Positions 53,602-62,369 of a stretch of 64,000 bases of DNA are shown here, one piece after another. Both the position numbers and the translations under genes were made by a program. Source of the DNA: Herbiconiux sp. (GTDB lineage: Bacteria > Actinomycetota > Actinomycetes > Actinomycetales > Microbacteriaceae); contig NZ_SCVE01000016.1 of assembly GCF_004297105.1 (NCBI RefSeq), positions 83,296 to 147,295 of the forward strand. The letters run 5' to 3'. The notes under the pieces are model-generated. The model saw only the letters and a list, made by a program, of their open reading frames with translations. It had not been told where the DNA came from and did not search any database. Positions within the stretch are counted from its first letter, which is position 1; each line of letters starts with the position of its first letter.

Positions 53602-55437
53602 CTACCGGATGTTCGCCCTCAACGTCACGAGCTCGCGGTGCAGCTGCTCCGGGATGCGGTCGCCGCCGAGCTCGTCGAAGTAGCGGGCGATCTCGTCGAC
53701 CTCGCGGGCCCAGGCCGGGCGGTCGACCGAGAGGATCGACTGCAGGTCCTCGTAGCCGATGTCGAGGCCCTCCACGTTGAAGTCGCGCACTCGCGGCAGC
53801 TTGCCGACGGGGGTGTCGACGGCCTCGACGGTGCCCTCGATGCGGCGCACGATCCACTCGATCACACGGGAGTTCTCAGAGAACCCGGGCCAGAGGAACC
53901 GGCCGTCGGCGTCTTTGCGGAACCAGTTCACGCTGAACACGGGAGGAGCATCCGCCCCGAGCTGCTCGCCGATCTCGAGCCAGTGCGCGAAGTAGTCGGT
54001 GATGCTGTACCCGCAGAACGGCAGCATCGCGAAGGGGTCGTGGCGGAGGCGCCCGACGGCGCCCTCGGCCGCAGCCGTGGTCTCGGACGCCATGGTGGCG
54101 CCCATGAACACGCCGTGCGACCAGTCGCGCGCCTGCGACACGAGGGGCACGGTCGAGGGGCGGCGGCCGCCGAAGAGGATCGCGTCGATCACGACGCCTT
54201 CGGGCGAATCCCACGCGTCGGCGATCGACGGGCACTGGTCGGCGGTCACCGTGAACCGGGAGTTCGGATGCGCGGCCGGAGTCGCCGAGGCGGGGGTCCA
54301 GTCGTTGCCCTGCCAGTCGGTGAGGTGCGCCGGCGCGTTGGGGGTGAGACCCTCCCACCACACGTCTCCGTCGTCGCGGAGTGCGACGTTCGTGAAGATC
54401 GTGTTGCCCCACACGGTGTCGACCGCGGTGGGATTCGTGGTGATGCCGGTGCCGGGGGCCACCCCGAAGAAGCCGCGCTCGGGATTGATGGCGCGCAGTC
54501 TGCCGTCGGCACCGGGACGCATCCAGGCGATGTCGTCGCCGATGGTCTCGACCTTCCAGCCGGGGATCGACGGGTTGAGCATGGCGAGGTTCGTCTTGCC
54601 GCACGCCGAGGGGAACGCGGCGGCGACGTGGTACACCTCGCCTTCGGGCGAGGTGATCTTGATGATGAGCATGTGCTCGGCGAGCCATCCCTCGTCGCGC
54701 GCCATCACCGAGGCGATGCGCAGGGCGAAGCACTTCTTGCCGAGCAGCGCGTTTCCGCCGTAGCCCGAACCGAACGACCAGATCTCGCGGGTCTCGGGGA
54801 AGTGACTGATGTACTTCGTGGGGTTGTGCGGCCAGGCCACATCATCGGTGCGGTTGCCGTCGGCGTCGACGAGGGGAGCGCCGACCGAGTGGATGGCGGG
54901 CACCCATGCGGTGTCGGGCTCGATCAGGTCGAGGGCGGCGGTGCCGATGCGGGTCATCAGCTGCATGCTGACGACCACGTAGGGGGAGTCGGTGACCTGC
55001 ACGCCGAGCTGCGAGATGGGGCCGCCCAGGGGGCCCATCGAGAAGGGCACCACGTACATGGTGCGGCCGCGCATGCTGCCGGCGAAGAGCGTGTCGAGTT
55101 CTTCGCGCATGGCGAAGGGGTTGCGCCAGTTGTTGGTGGGGCCCGCATCCGCTTCGCGTTCGGAGCAGATGAAGGTGCGGTCTTCGACGCGCGCCACGTC
55201 GGCCGGGTCGCTGCGGGCGAGGAAGCTGTTGGGGCGCCACTCGGGGTTCAGGCGGATGAGGGTGCCCTGCTGCACCATCATCTTCGTGAGCTCGTCCCAC
55301 TCGCGGGTGGAGCCGTCGCACCACACGATGCTGTCGGGCTTGGTGAGCCGCGCGATGTCGCGCACCCAGTCGTTCACCTCGGAGTTCTTCGAGGGTCCGT
55401 CGACATCGACCATGGTGCTCGTTTCGAGGATGCTCAT
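53602..55437 (-). CDS. pckG: Phosphoenolpyruvate carboxykinase (GTP)
   Basis: A 611-residue enzyme that converts oxaloacetate and GTP to PEP in gluconeogenesis. The P-loop [13 protein letters not shown] (residues 274-286) with reactive Cys279, [26 protein letters not shown] and the metal site of the GTP-dependent family are all present. Length is typical. It diverges from the RamB-like regulator, a known regulator type of acetate and gluconeogenic genes in corynebacteria. Confidence 0.97.
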   Translation of the reverse strand: MSILETSTMVDVDGPSKNSEVNDWVRDIARLTKPDSIVWCDGSTREWDELTKMMVQQGTLIRLNPEWRPNSFLARSDPADVARVEDRTFICSEREADAGPTNNWRNPFAMREELDTLFAGSMRGRTMYVVPFSMGPLGGPISQLGVQVTDSPYVVVSMQLMTRIGTAALDLIEPDTAWVPAIHSVGAPLVDADGNRTDDVAWPHNPTKYISHFPETREIWSFGSGYGGNALLGKKCFALRIASVMARDEGWLAEHMLIIKITSPEGEVYHVAAAFPSACGKTNLAMLNPSIPGWKVETIGDDIAWMRPGADGRLRAINPERGFFGVAPGTGITTNPTAVDTVWGNTIFTNVALRDDGDVWWEGLTPNAPAHLTDWQGNDWTPASATPAAHPNSRFTVTADQCPSIADAWDSPEGVVIDAILFGGRRPSTVPLVSQARDWSHGVFMGATMASETTAAAEGAVGRLRHDPFAMLPFCGYSITDYFAHWLEIGEQLGADAPPVFSVNWFRKDADGRFLWPGFSENSRVIEWIVRRIEGTVEAVDTPVGKLPRVRDFNVEGLDIGYEDLQSILSVDRPAWAREVDEIARYFDELGGDRIPEQLHRELVTLRANIR

Positions 55438-55519
55438 CGTAGAGGTCCCTTTTCTCGTCGTTTGAGGGGTGATTCTTCAACTATGTGGAGGATTTGACGC
55501 GAAATCGGCATAATGGCCC

Positions 55520-55541
55520 GTAAAGATCGGCGAATCTTTAC
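55520..55541. promoter_or_regulatory. Inverted repeat operator between pckG and the RamB-like gene
   Basis: GTAAAGAT-CGGCGA-ATCTTTAC: perfect 8-bp arms with a 6-base spacer, ending just before the AGGAGG of the RamB-like gene. Its position suggests autoregulation or control of both divergent genes. Confidence 0.5.
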
Positions 55542-55552
55542 AGGAGGCAAAA

Positions 55553-56995
55553 TTGGCAGAGAGCAGCGACCTCATCACACTGGGGCGACGCATCCGGCAC
55601 CACCGGAAGGAGAAGGGGCTCACCCTCGACCAGCTCGGGGCCGTGGTGGGTGTCGTGGGCAGCCAGCTCTCCCTCATCGAGAACGGCCGGCGCGAGCCGA
55701 AGCTCTCGCTGCTGCAGTCGCTGTCGGCCGCGCTCGGCGTGACGGTGCCCGACCTCTTGAGCGAAGAGGCTCCGGATGCGCGCACCGCACTCGAGATCGA
55801 ACTCGCCAAGGCGCAGCAGGGGCCGCTCTACGCCTCGCTCGGTCTTCCCTCGGTGCCCGCCAGCCGCAGCCTGCCCCTCGAGACCCTCGAGTCGCTCGTG
55901 GGGTTGCACCGCGAGCTGCGTCGCCGTGCCACCGAGTCGATCGCCACCCCTGAGGAGGCGCGGCGCGCGAACACCGAGAATCGGGGGGCGATGCGCGAGA
56001 AGGGCAACCACCTGCCCGATCTGGAGAAGCTCGCCGAGGAGACCCTCGCCACGGTCGGTCACACCTCGGGTGCCCTGACGCATCGCAGCGTGTCGCTGCT
56101 GGCCGAGAACCTCGGCTTCACCCTCATCTACGTCGACAACCTCCCCCACTCGGCGCGTTCGGTCACCGACCTCGAGAACGGGCGCATCTACCTGCCGCCC
56201 GCCTCGATCCCGGGCGGTCACGGCTTGCGCTCGATGGCGCTGCAGGCGATGGCCCACCGGCTCCTCGGCCACACCCCGCCGAAGAGCTACGCGGAGTTCC
56301 TCCAGCAGCGGCTCGAGATCAACTACTTCGCGGCGGCGTGCCTGATGCCGCAGACGGCCTCCGTCACCTTCCTCCAGGCGGCGAAGCACCGCAAGGATCT
56401 CTCGGTCGAGGATTTCCGCGACGCCTTCGGGGTCACCCACGAGGCCGCCGCGCTCCGCATGACCAATCTGGCCACCTCACATCTCGACATGGATGTGCAC
56501 TTCCTGCGCGTGGGGGAGGACGGTGCCATCTACAAGGCCTACGAGAACGACGGCCTGCCGCTTCCGGTCGACGTCACCGGGGCCGTGGAAGGTCAGCTGG
56601 TGTGCCGCAAGTGGGCGGCGCGCGGGGCGCTCGGCCGCACGAATCGCACCACCGAGTTCTACCAGTACACCGACACCCCGGCGGGCACCTTCTGGTGCGC
56701 GACGCAGACCGGCAAGACGGAGGCGGGCGAGTTCTCGATTTCGTTCGGCGTGCCGTTCTCCGATGCCAAGTGGTTCCGCGGGCGCGACACCCAGATGCGG
56801 CAGCGCTCCACTTGCCCCGACGAGTCCTGCTGCCGCAAGCCCGCCTCGGAGCTCGCGGCCCGCTGGTCGGACAGCGCGTGGCCGAGCGCCAAGCTGCACG
56901 CCCACATCCTCAGTCCTCTCCCCTCCGGCAAGTTCCCGGGGGTCGACGAGAACGAGGTCTACCAGTTCCTCGAAGCCCACGCGAGCGGCGAGTGA
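55553..56995 (+). CDS. RamB/ImmA-type transcriptional regulator (XRE helix-turn-helix)
   Basis: A 480-residue regulator. Residues 7-62 form an XRE helix-turn-helix (LGRRIRHHRKEKGLTLDQLGAVVGVVGSQLSLIENGRREP, adjacent blocks). The middle holds the IrrE/ImmA-like domain (LRSMALQAMAHRLLGHTPPKSYAEFLQQR, EINYFAAACLMP) lacking a canonical HExxH. The C-terminal domain has clustered cysteines (RSTCPDESCCRKPASE). This matches RamB/PrpR regulators of acetate and propionate metabolism. The start is TTG 55553 with a strong AGGAGG upstream. Divergent from pckG. Confidence 0.88.
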   Translation: MAESSDLITLGRRIRHHRKEKGLTLDQLGAVVGVVGSQLSLIENGRREPKLSLLQSLSAALGVTVPDLLSEEAPDARTALEIELAKAQQGPLYASLGLPSVPASRSLPLETLESLVGLHRELRRRATESIATPEEARRANTENRGAMREKGNHLPDLEKLAEETLATVGHTSGALTHRSVSLLAENLGFTLIYVDNLPHSARSVTDLENGRIYLPPASIPGGHGLRSMALQAMAHRLLGHTPPKSYAEFLQQRLEINYFAAACLMPQTASVTFLQAAKHRKDLSVEDFRDAFGVTHEAAALRMTNLATSHLDMDVHFLRVGEDGAIYKAYENDGLPLPVDVTGAVEGQLVCRKWAARGALGRTNRTTEFYQYTDTPAGTFWCATQTGKTEAGEFSISFGVPFSDAKWFRGRDTQMRQRSTCPDESCCRKPASELAARWSDSAWPSAKLHAHILSPLPSGKFPGVDENEVYQFLEAHASGE

Positions 56996-56996
56996 G

Positions 56997-58037
56997 TCAG
57001 TTCATCTCGTTCAACTGCTCGTACAGCCCCGCCCCATCCGGCGCGTAGATCCACGGCACCGCGCCTTCTGCGGCGGGCTGGTCGAGCTTCGACCGGCCAC
57101 CGGCCAGCACCGCCTCGCTCGTCGAGAGCTGGCGGATGGCGATGGCGCGGACGTGGCCCGGGGTGTCGAGCGCGAACTCGCCGTAGATCTCCTCGTCGTG
57201 CTGCCCGTCGTCGCCGATGAGCACCCAGCGGATGCCGGGGAACTCCTCCGCCAGGCGCCGCAGGTTCTTCTCCTTGTGCTCACGACCGTTGCGGAAGAAG
57301 CGGTCGTGCGTGGGCCCCCAGTCGGTGAGCAGCAGCGGCCCGCGCGGGTACAGGTTGCGGGAGAGGAACCGGGTGAGCGTGGGTGCCACGTTCCAGGCGC
57401 CGGTCGAGAGGTAGATGACAGGAGCGCCCGGATGGTTCTCCGTGAGCCGCTCGAGGAACACCGCCATGCCCGGGGTGGGCGTGCGCGCGTGCACGTCGAG
57501 GACGAAGGTGTTCCAGAAGGCGAGGAAGGGCCGGGGGAGCGCGGTGACCATCACGGTGTCGTCGATGTCGCAGACCACACCGAATTCGGTGTCGGGCGGC
57601 ACGATGTACACCGGCGCCTCGACCGATTCGGAGCCGGGCGTCTCCATCGTGATGGTGTGCCAGCCGGGCTCCAGCTCGACGTCGACCGAGACATCCACGA
57701 CCCCGCCGCGGTCGGCCTTGACGGTGCGCACGATGCCCTCGACCTCGATCGTGACATCCACATCGCCCACCGGTGCGCTCGTGAAGCTGCGCCAGCCGCG
57801 CACGCGCTCCTCGCGTCTCTGCAGGGTGCGTGCGGCGCGCGATCCCGGTTTGGGCTGCTTGGTCAGCAGCACCCGCCCCAGTACCCGGATGCGGGTCGTC
57901 GACCCGTAGCCGGCGTAGGGGATGACCGTCGGGAGATGTCCGCGACGCCGTGCCCACTTCTCCCGGAAGTCGTGGATCACGTCGTCGATACGAGCGGCTC
58001 GGTGCAGGCGGGGTGCCGCGGCAGAATCTGTTGGCAC
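56997..58037 (-). CDS. App1-type HAD phosphatase (DUF2183)
   Basis: A 346-residue protein of the App1/phosphatidate phosphatase-like family. The C-terminal catalytic domain begins FGVVCDIDDTVMVTA (HAD motif DxDxT) and continues VIYLSTGAWNVAPTLTRFL and WVLIGDDGQHDEEIYGEFA (metal-binding Asp pair). The N-terminal 150 residues form a beta-rich domain with VIPYAGYGSTTRIRVLGRVL. Substrate inferred only. It starts at GTG 58037 and converges on the RamB-like gene, whose stop is 1 base away. Confidence 0.85.
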   Translation of the reverse strand: MPTDSAAAPRLHRAARIDDVIHDFREKWARRRGHLPTVIPYAGYGSTTRIRVLGRVLLTKQPKPGSRAARTLQRREERVRGWRSFTSAPVGDVDVTIEVEGIVRTVKADRGGVVDVSVDVELEPGWHTITMETPGSESVEAPVYIVPPDTEFGVVCDIDDTVMVTALPRPFLAFWNTFVLDVHARTPTPGMAVFLERLTENHPGAPVIYLSTGAWNVAPTLTRFLSRNLYPRGPLLLTDWGPTHDRFFRNGREHKEKNLRRLAEEFPGIRWVLIGDDGQHDEEIYGEFALDTPGHVRAIAIRQLSTSEAVLAGGRSKLDQPAAEGAVPWIYAPDGAGLYEQLNEMN

Positions 58038-58088
58038 GTCCCCAGTCTGTCATGCCTTGCGGCGTGGCGGAGGGTCTCGGATGCGACG

Positions 58089-58114
58089 CCAAGTGTTGAG
58101 GGAACTACACTTGG
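58089..58114 (+). promoter_or_regulatory. Probable TetR operator
   Basis: CCAAGTGT-N10-ACACTTGG: perfect 8-bp arms, 20 bases upstream of the TetR gene start. Likely the autoregulatory site of the downstream regulator. Confidence 0.6.
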
Positions 58115-58133
58115 GGTCGGGAATCGGGAAGGA

Positions 58134-58793
58134 ATGGGCGGATTGTCATATAGCGATCTTGTGAGCGCGGCCCTCACGACGACAGGCCAGGTTCGGAACG
58201 AGCCCGTGCAGGCCCGCAGCAGCGAGCGAATCGGCGCCCTGCTGGATGCGGCCTCCGCGGTCGTGGCCGAGGTCGGCATCGAGCGGCTCACCACGGCCAT
58301 GGTCGCGGAGCGCGCGGGCGCCTCCATCGGCACGGTGTACCGCTACTTCCCCGATCGCATCGCCGTGCTCGGCGCGATGAGCCTTCGCGGCTTCGAACGG
58401 TTCCTGCGCCTGAGCGCCGAGAAGCTCGAGGCGACGGCGCCCACCGGCATCGAGGCGGCCTTCGGCTGCCTGATCGACGCCACCGTCGAACTGCACCGCA
58501 CCGAACCCGGCTTCACGTCGATCCGCCTGAGCGACCAGATCGCCCTCCCCGAGGTCGACGGCGGCACCGCCGCGGCCGCACGGGTCTCCGGTCCGCTGGC
58601 CGCCATCTTCGTCGACGAACTCGGAGTGACCGACGACGGGTCGCTCGCCGACACACTCGATGTGGCCCTCACTATCGCCGACGCTCTCATCGTGCGCGCC
58701 TTCATCGCCGACCCGAAGGGCGACGCGGCGGCGATCGCCGCCTGCCGCCAGGTGGTCTCGGGATACCTCGCGGGAGCATCCGTCTCCGCCTGA
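58134..58793 (+). CDS. TetR-family transcriptional regulator
   Basis: A 219-residue repressor-type protein. The helix-turn-helix is at about residues 27-72: ERIGALLDAASAVVAEVGIERLTTAMVAERAGASIGTVYRYFPDR (consecutive blocks). The ligand domain is Ala/Leu-rich. Start ATG 58134 (MGGLSYSDL) is favoured, though AAGGA is very close; GTG 58161 is an alternative. It precedes the osmoprotectant transporter genes by 169 bases, on the same strand, so it may control them, the App1 gene, or only itself. Confidence 0.85.
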   Translation: MGGLSYSDLVSAALTTTGQVRNEPVQARSSERIGALLDAASAVVAEVGIERLTTAMVAERAGASIGTVYRYFPDRIAVLGAMSLRGFERFLRLSAEKLEATAPTGIEAAFGCLIDATVELHRTEPGFTSIRLSDQIALPEVDGGTAAAARVSGPLAAIFVDELGVTDDGSLADTLDVALTIADALIVRAFIADPKGDAAAIAACRQVVSGYLAGASVSA

Positions 58794-58962
58794 GTCGGCT
58801 CGGGGCATCCGCGGCACGGAGTGTCGGGGCAATCCGGCGACCCCGCCGGCTCCGGATGAATTGTGACGATCTCTGACCAGGGGCTTTGCGTTTACCCCGA
58901 ACGATGTTTGGGTTGTTCAGCAGGACCGCACCCGGGTGGTCCGTCGACGATTGGGCCCCGCG

Positions 58963-59775
58963 ATGATCGAGTTCCGCTCGGTGACGAAGCAGTTCCCGGA
59001 TGGGACGGTCGCGGTCGACAGCTTCGACCTCGTGATCCCGCCGCGCAAGACCACGGTCCTGGTGGGATCCTCCGGATGCGGCAAGACCACCTTGCTCCGC
59101 ATGATCAACCGGATGATCGACCCCACGTCGGGCAGCATCCTGATCGACGGAGAGGACACCTCGGGGCTCGCCCCCGTGAAGCTGCGTCGCCGTATCGGCT
59201 ACGTGATGCAGAACTCCGGGCTCCTGCCGCACCGCAAGGTGATCGACAACGTGGCAACCGTGCCGATCCTCAACGGCGTGCCCAAGAAGGACGCCCGGGC
59301 ACGTGCCCTCGAGCTGCTCGACACCGTCGGTCTCGACCGGTCGCTCGCCTCGAAGTACCCGCGCCAGCTCTCGGGCGGCCAGCAGCAACGCGTCGGCGTG
59401 GCGCGCGGTCTCGCGGCCGACCCCAACATCCTGCTGATGGACGAGCCGTTCGGCGCCGTCGACCCGATCGTGCGGGCCGAGCTGCAGCAGGAGACCATCC
59501 GCCTCCAGGAGGGCCTCGGCAAGACCGTGGTGTTCGTCACCCATGACATCGACGAGGCCTTCCTGCTCGGGCACCAGGTGGTCATCCTGCAGAAGGGCGG
59601 TCACATCGCCCAGGTGGGCTCGCCCGCCGAGATCCTCGCGAACCCCGCGAACGACTTCGTGGCCTCCTTCGTGGGCGCCGACCGGGGCAAGCGTGTCCTG
59701 CGGATCGAGCGGGTCGACGGCCGAGACGTCGTGGTCGACGAGAACGGCACGCCGACGGGGGTTCTCCAACCGTGA
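58963..59775 (+). CDS. opuCA: Osmoprotectant (glycine betaine/choline-type) ABC transporter ATP-binding protein
   Basis: A 270-residue ATPase for quaternary-amine uptake. Walker A GSSGCGKTT, signature LSGGQQQRVGVARGLA, Walker B ILLMDEPFGAVDPI and THDIDEAFLLG, with NRMIDPTSGSILIDGED and PHRKVIDNVATVPIL typical of OpuCA/OpuBA. It lacks the paired CBS domains of full-length OpuCA, ending after about 30 residues (VDGRDVVVDENGTPTGVLQP). Start ATG 58963. It overlaps the first permease gene by 4 bases. Confidence 0.93.
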   Translation: MIEFRSVTKQFPDGTVAVDSFDLVIPPRKTTVLVGSSGCGKTTLLRMINRMIDPTSGSILIDGEDTSGLAPVKLRRRIGYVMQNSGLLPHRKVIDNVATVPILNGVPKKDARARALELLDTVGLDRSLASKYPRQLSGGQQQRVGVARGLAADPNILLMDEPFGAVDPIVRAELQQETIRLQEGLGKTVVFVTHDIDEAFLLGHQVVILQKGGHIAQVGSPAEILANPANDFVASFVGADRGKRVLRIERVDGRDVVVDENGTPTGVLQP

Positions 59776-60473
59776 AGTGGGTGGAGTCGAACCTCGGCCT
59801 CGTGTGGGATCTCACCCTCACGCACGTGGCACTCTGCATCCCGCCCATCGTGATCGGATTCCTCCTCTCGATCCCGATCGGCTGGTTCGCGAATCGGTTC
59901 CGGGTCTCGCGCGGCACGATCCTCGTGGTGCTCGGGCTGCTCTACACGATCCCCTCGCTGCCGCTGTTCATCTTCATGCCGCTCATCCTCGGCACCTCGC
60001 AGGTGTCGTCGCTGAACGTCACCGTGGCTCTCACCATCTACGCCGTGGCGCTCATGGTGCGATCGGCGTCCGACGGCTTCGGTTCGGTCGACTCCGACAT
60101 CCTGCAGGCCGCCTCCGCGATGGGCTACTCCGGATGGCAGCGCTTCTGGCGCGTCGAGCTCCCGCTCTCGGGTCCCGTGCTGCTCGCCGGCCTGCGGGTG
60201 GTGTCGGCGAGCACGGTCAGCCTCGCCACCATCGGTTCGGTGATCGGCGTGACGAGCCTCGGCTACCTCTTCCTGAACGGGCTGCAACGCACCATCCCCG
60301 CCGAGGTCGCCAGCGGAATCGTGGCGGTGCTCGTGATCGCCGTGGTGTTCGACCTCGTGATCGTGCTCGCGGGCCGGCTCCTCCTGCCCTGGAATCGCGG
60401 CGACCGGTCCGCTCGAGCCACTGCCCGGGCGGCTCGCCGCCGGGCCGTGCTCGTGGCCGAGGGTGCCTCGTGA
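59772..60473 (+). CDS. opuCB: Osmoprotectant ABC transporter permease (first)
   Basis: A 233-residue membrane protein with about six spans and the binding-protein-dependent permease motif region ASAMGYSGWQRFWRVELPLSGPVLLAGLR. HVALCIPPIVIGFLLSIPIGW and LGLLYTIPSLPLFIFMPLILG match OpuCB/OpuBB permeases. Start GTG 59772 overlaps the ATPase stop. An Arg/Ala-rich tail (RGDRSARATARAARRRAV) follows the last span. It overlaps the next permease by 4 bases. Confidence 0.92.
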   Translation: MKWVESNLGLVWDLTLTHVALCIPPIVIGFLLSIPIGWFANRFRVSRGTILVVLGLLYTIPSLPLFIFMPLILGTSQVSSLNVTVALTIYAVALMVRSASDGFGSVDSDILQAASAMGYSGWQRFWRVELPLSGPVLLAGLRVVSASTVSLATIGSVIGVTSLGYLFLNGLQRTIPAEVASGIVAVLVIAVVFDLVIVLAGRLLLPWNRGDRSARATARAARRRAVLVAEGAS

Positions 60474-61207
60474 ACCTGCTGGGCGAGGGAATCGCCTGGA
60501 TCGTCGATCCCGCCAACTATGCCGGGCCCCAGGGCTGGATCGTGCGGATGCTCGAACAGCTCTTCTACACGTTCGGTGCCATCGCTGTGGCCGCCGTCAT
60601 CGCCATCCCGCTCGGCTATCTGGTGGGCCACACCGGCCGGGGCCGCGACATCGCCGTGTCGCTCTCGGGCGGGTTCCGGGCGTTGCCGAGCTTCGGCGTC
60701 ATCATCCTGCTCGCGCTCGGACTCGGGATCGGGTTCAAGGCGCCGCTGCTGACCTTCGTGATCATCGCCATCCCGCCGATCCTCGCGGGTGCCTATGCGG
60801 GATTCGAGGCGGTCGACCGCAAGACCATCGATGCGGCCCGGGCCATGGGGATGACCGAGTGGCAGGTGATGACGCGGGTGGAGGTGCCGCTCGGATTGCC
60901 GTTGCTGATCGGCGGGGTGCGTTCATCCGCTCTGCAGGTCGTGGCCACCGCGACACTGGCCGCCTATGTCTCCGGCGGGGCGCTCGGGGTGTTCATCTTC
61001 CAGGCCTTCGCCACGCGCGACTACCCGCAGGCGCTCGGCGCCTCGGTGATCGTGACGGCGCTCGCTCTGGCGCTCGAGGGAATCTTCGCGCTCATCCAGA
61101 AGTTGGTGGTTCCACGCGGCGTCGTCGCGAAAGAACCCAAAGACGTTCGTGCCCGGGCACCTCGCCCGCGTGCGACGACGGGAATCCCCGTCCAAGAAGG
61201 GAAATGA
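60470..61207 (+). CDS. opuCD: Osmoprotectant ABC transporter permease (second)
   Basis: A 245-residue permease of the same family: LFYTFGAIAVAAVIAIPLGYLVGHTGRG, GFRALPSFGVIILLALGLGIGFKAPLLTFVIIAIPPILAGAYAGFEAVDRKTIDAARAMGMTEWQVMTRVEVPLGLPLLIGG (consecutive blocks; EAA loop around AARAMGMTEWQVM). Start GTG 60470, coupled to the first permease by a GTGA overlap; the frame is open far upstream but without sense. Together the two permeases form the membrane channel. Confidence 0.92.
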   Translation: MNLLGEGIAWIVDPANYAGPQGWIVRMLEQLFYTFGAIAVAAVIAIPLGYLVGHTGRGRDIAVSLSGGFRALPSFGVIILLALGLGIGFKAPLLTFVIIAIPPILAGAYAGFEAVDRKTIDAARAMGMTEWQVMTRVEVPLGLPLLIGGVRSSALQVVATATLAAYVSGGALGVFIFQAFATRDYPQALGASVIVTALALALEGIFALIQKLVVPRGVVAKEPKDVRARAPRPRATTGIPVQEGK

Positions 61208-61211
61208 TCAC

Positions 61212-62147
61212 ATGTTCACAGCAATCAAGAAAGGCCGGCTCCTCACAGGGCTAGTCGCGGTCAGCGCCGTGGTGGCGCTGGCAGGGTGTGCGTCGAGTGA
61301 TCCGCTCGGCAACTCGTCCACATCCGGTTCGACCGACGCCGCCTCCGGCCCGATCGTCATCGGCTCGCAGGCGTACTACTCGAACGAGATCATCGCCGAG
61401 ATCTACGCGCAGGCGCTGGAGGCGAACGGCATCGAGGTGACCCGCCAGTTCAACATCGGCCAGCGCGACGCCTACCTGCCCGCGCTCGAGAGCGGCGACG
61501 TGCAGCTCTTCCCCGAGTACACCGGCAACCTGCTGCAGTACTACGCCCCCGACACCACGGCGCGCACGAGCGACGACGTCTACGCGGCGCTCGCCGACGC
61601 TCTCCCACAGGGCCTCGAGGTGCTCGACCAGTCGCCGGCCACCGACCAGGACTCCTACAACGTCACCAAGGAGTTCTCCGACTCCAACGGCGTGACCAGC
61701 CTCGAAGATCTGGCGAAGGTCACGACCCCTCTCACACTCGGCGGCAACTCCGAGCTGCAGACCCGCCCCTATGGTCCTGAGGGACTGCTGTCGACCTACG
61801 GCGTGACCGTGGGCTTCACCCCGATCGAGGACTCGGGCGGACCGCTCACCATCGCGGCGCTCAAGGACAACACGGTGCAGCTGGTGAACATCTACTCGGC
61901 CGACCCGAATATCAAGACCTCGGGTCTCGTGACGCTGGAAGACCCGAAGGGCCTCTTCCTCGCCTCGAACGTCGTGCCGCTCATCAACTCCGATGCAGCG
62001 ACTCCTGAGGTGACGGCCGTGATCAACAAGGTCAGCGCGGCGCTCACCGCCGAAGACTTGGTCGACCTCAACTCGCAGAGCGTGAACGACCAGAAGTCGG
62101 CCGACACCATCGCCGCCGGCTGGCTCGAGAAGGTCGCGCTCTTCTAG
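61212..62147 (+). CDS. opuCC: Osmoprotectant ABC transporter substrate-binding lipoprotein
   Basis: A 311-residue lipoprotein: signal peptide with lipobox ALAGC (Cys26), then the OpuAC-type solute-binding domain with IVIGSQAYYSNEIIAEIYAQALEANGIEV, VQLFPEYTGNLLQYY (the aromatic, ligand-binding stretch) and NIYSADPNIKTSGLVTLEDPKGLF, each separate blocks. It captures betaine, choline or a similar solute outside the membrane. It is the last gene of the operon. Start ATG 61212 with AGAAGGG upstream. Confidence 0.93.
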   Translation: MFTAIKKGRLLTGLVAVSAVVALAGCASSDPLGNSSTSGSTDAASGPIVIGSQAYYSNEIIAEIYAQALEANGIEVTRQFNIGQRDAYLPALESGDVQLFPEYTGNLLQYYAPDTTARTSDDVYAALADALPQGLEVLDQSPATDQDSYNVTKEFSDSNGVTSLEDLAKVTTPLTLGGNSELQTRPYGPEGLLSTYGVTVGFTPIEDSGGPLTIAALKDNTVQLVNIYSADPNIKTSGLVTLEDPKGLFLASNVVPLINSDAATPEVTAVINKVSAALTAEDLVDLNSQSVNDQKSADTIAAGWLEKVALF

Positions 62148-62164
62148 GAACGACCCCCGGTCAG

Positions 62165-62196
62165 GAGACCCCGTCCACTCGCGTGGGCGGGGTCTC
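62165..62196 (+). terminator. Terminator hairpin after the osmoprotectant operon
   Basis: GAGACCCCGTCCA pairs with TGGGCGGGGTCTC around a 6-base loop, 17 bases past the stop; no long T-run. Confidence 0.7.
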
Positions 62197-62218
62197 GCTG
62201 GTTGTTCGGCGCACTCTT

Positions 62219-62230
62219 GCGTGTATACAA
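62219..62230. promoter_or_regulatory. Palindromic site GTGTATACAAC, distal copy upstream of cydA
   Basis: CGTGTATACAAC shares the core TGTATACAA with the cydA-proximal palindrome 123 bases away. Confidence 0.45.
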
Positions 62231-62341
62231 CTGTGCCCACAGCGCGTTCTCGCAGGAATTCGAGGGTGCCTACATCCCTGAAATCACGCGGATCCAAGGA
62301 GTCGGATGTCGCTGTGCACGTTTTCCCATGTGGTCGTTCTG

Positions 62342-62353
62342 CTTGTATACAAG
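62342..62353. promoter_or_regulatory. Operator palindrome CTTGTATACAAG in the cydA promoter
   Basis: A perfect 12-base palindrome lying just upstream of the -10 box at 62358, between the expected -35 and -10 positions, where a bound repressor would block RNA polymerase. A second copy of its core is at 62219-62230. The regulator is not identified in this window. Confidence 0.6.
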
Positions 62354-62357
62354 CGCG

Positions 62358-62363
62358 TAGAAT
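62358..62363 (+). promoter_or_regulatory. -10 box TAGAAT of cydA (leaderless)
   Basis: TAGAAT ends 6 bases before ATG 62370; no ribosome binding site is seen. Confidence 0.5.
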
Positions 62364-62369
62364 CATGGC

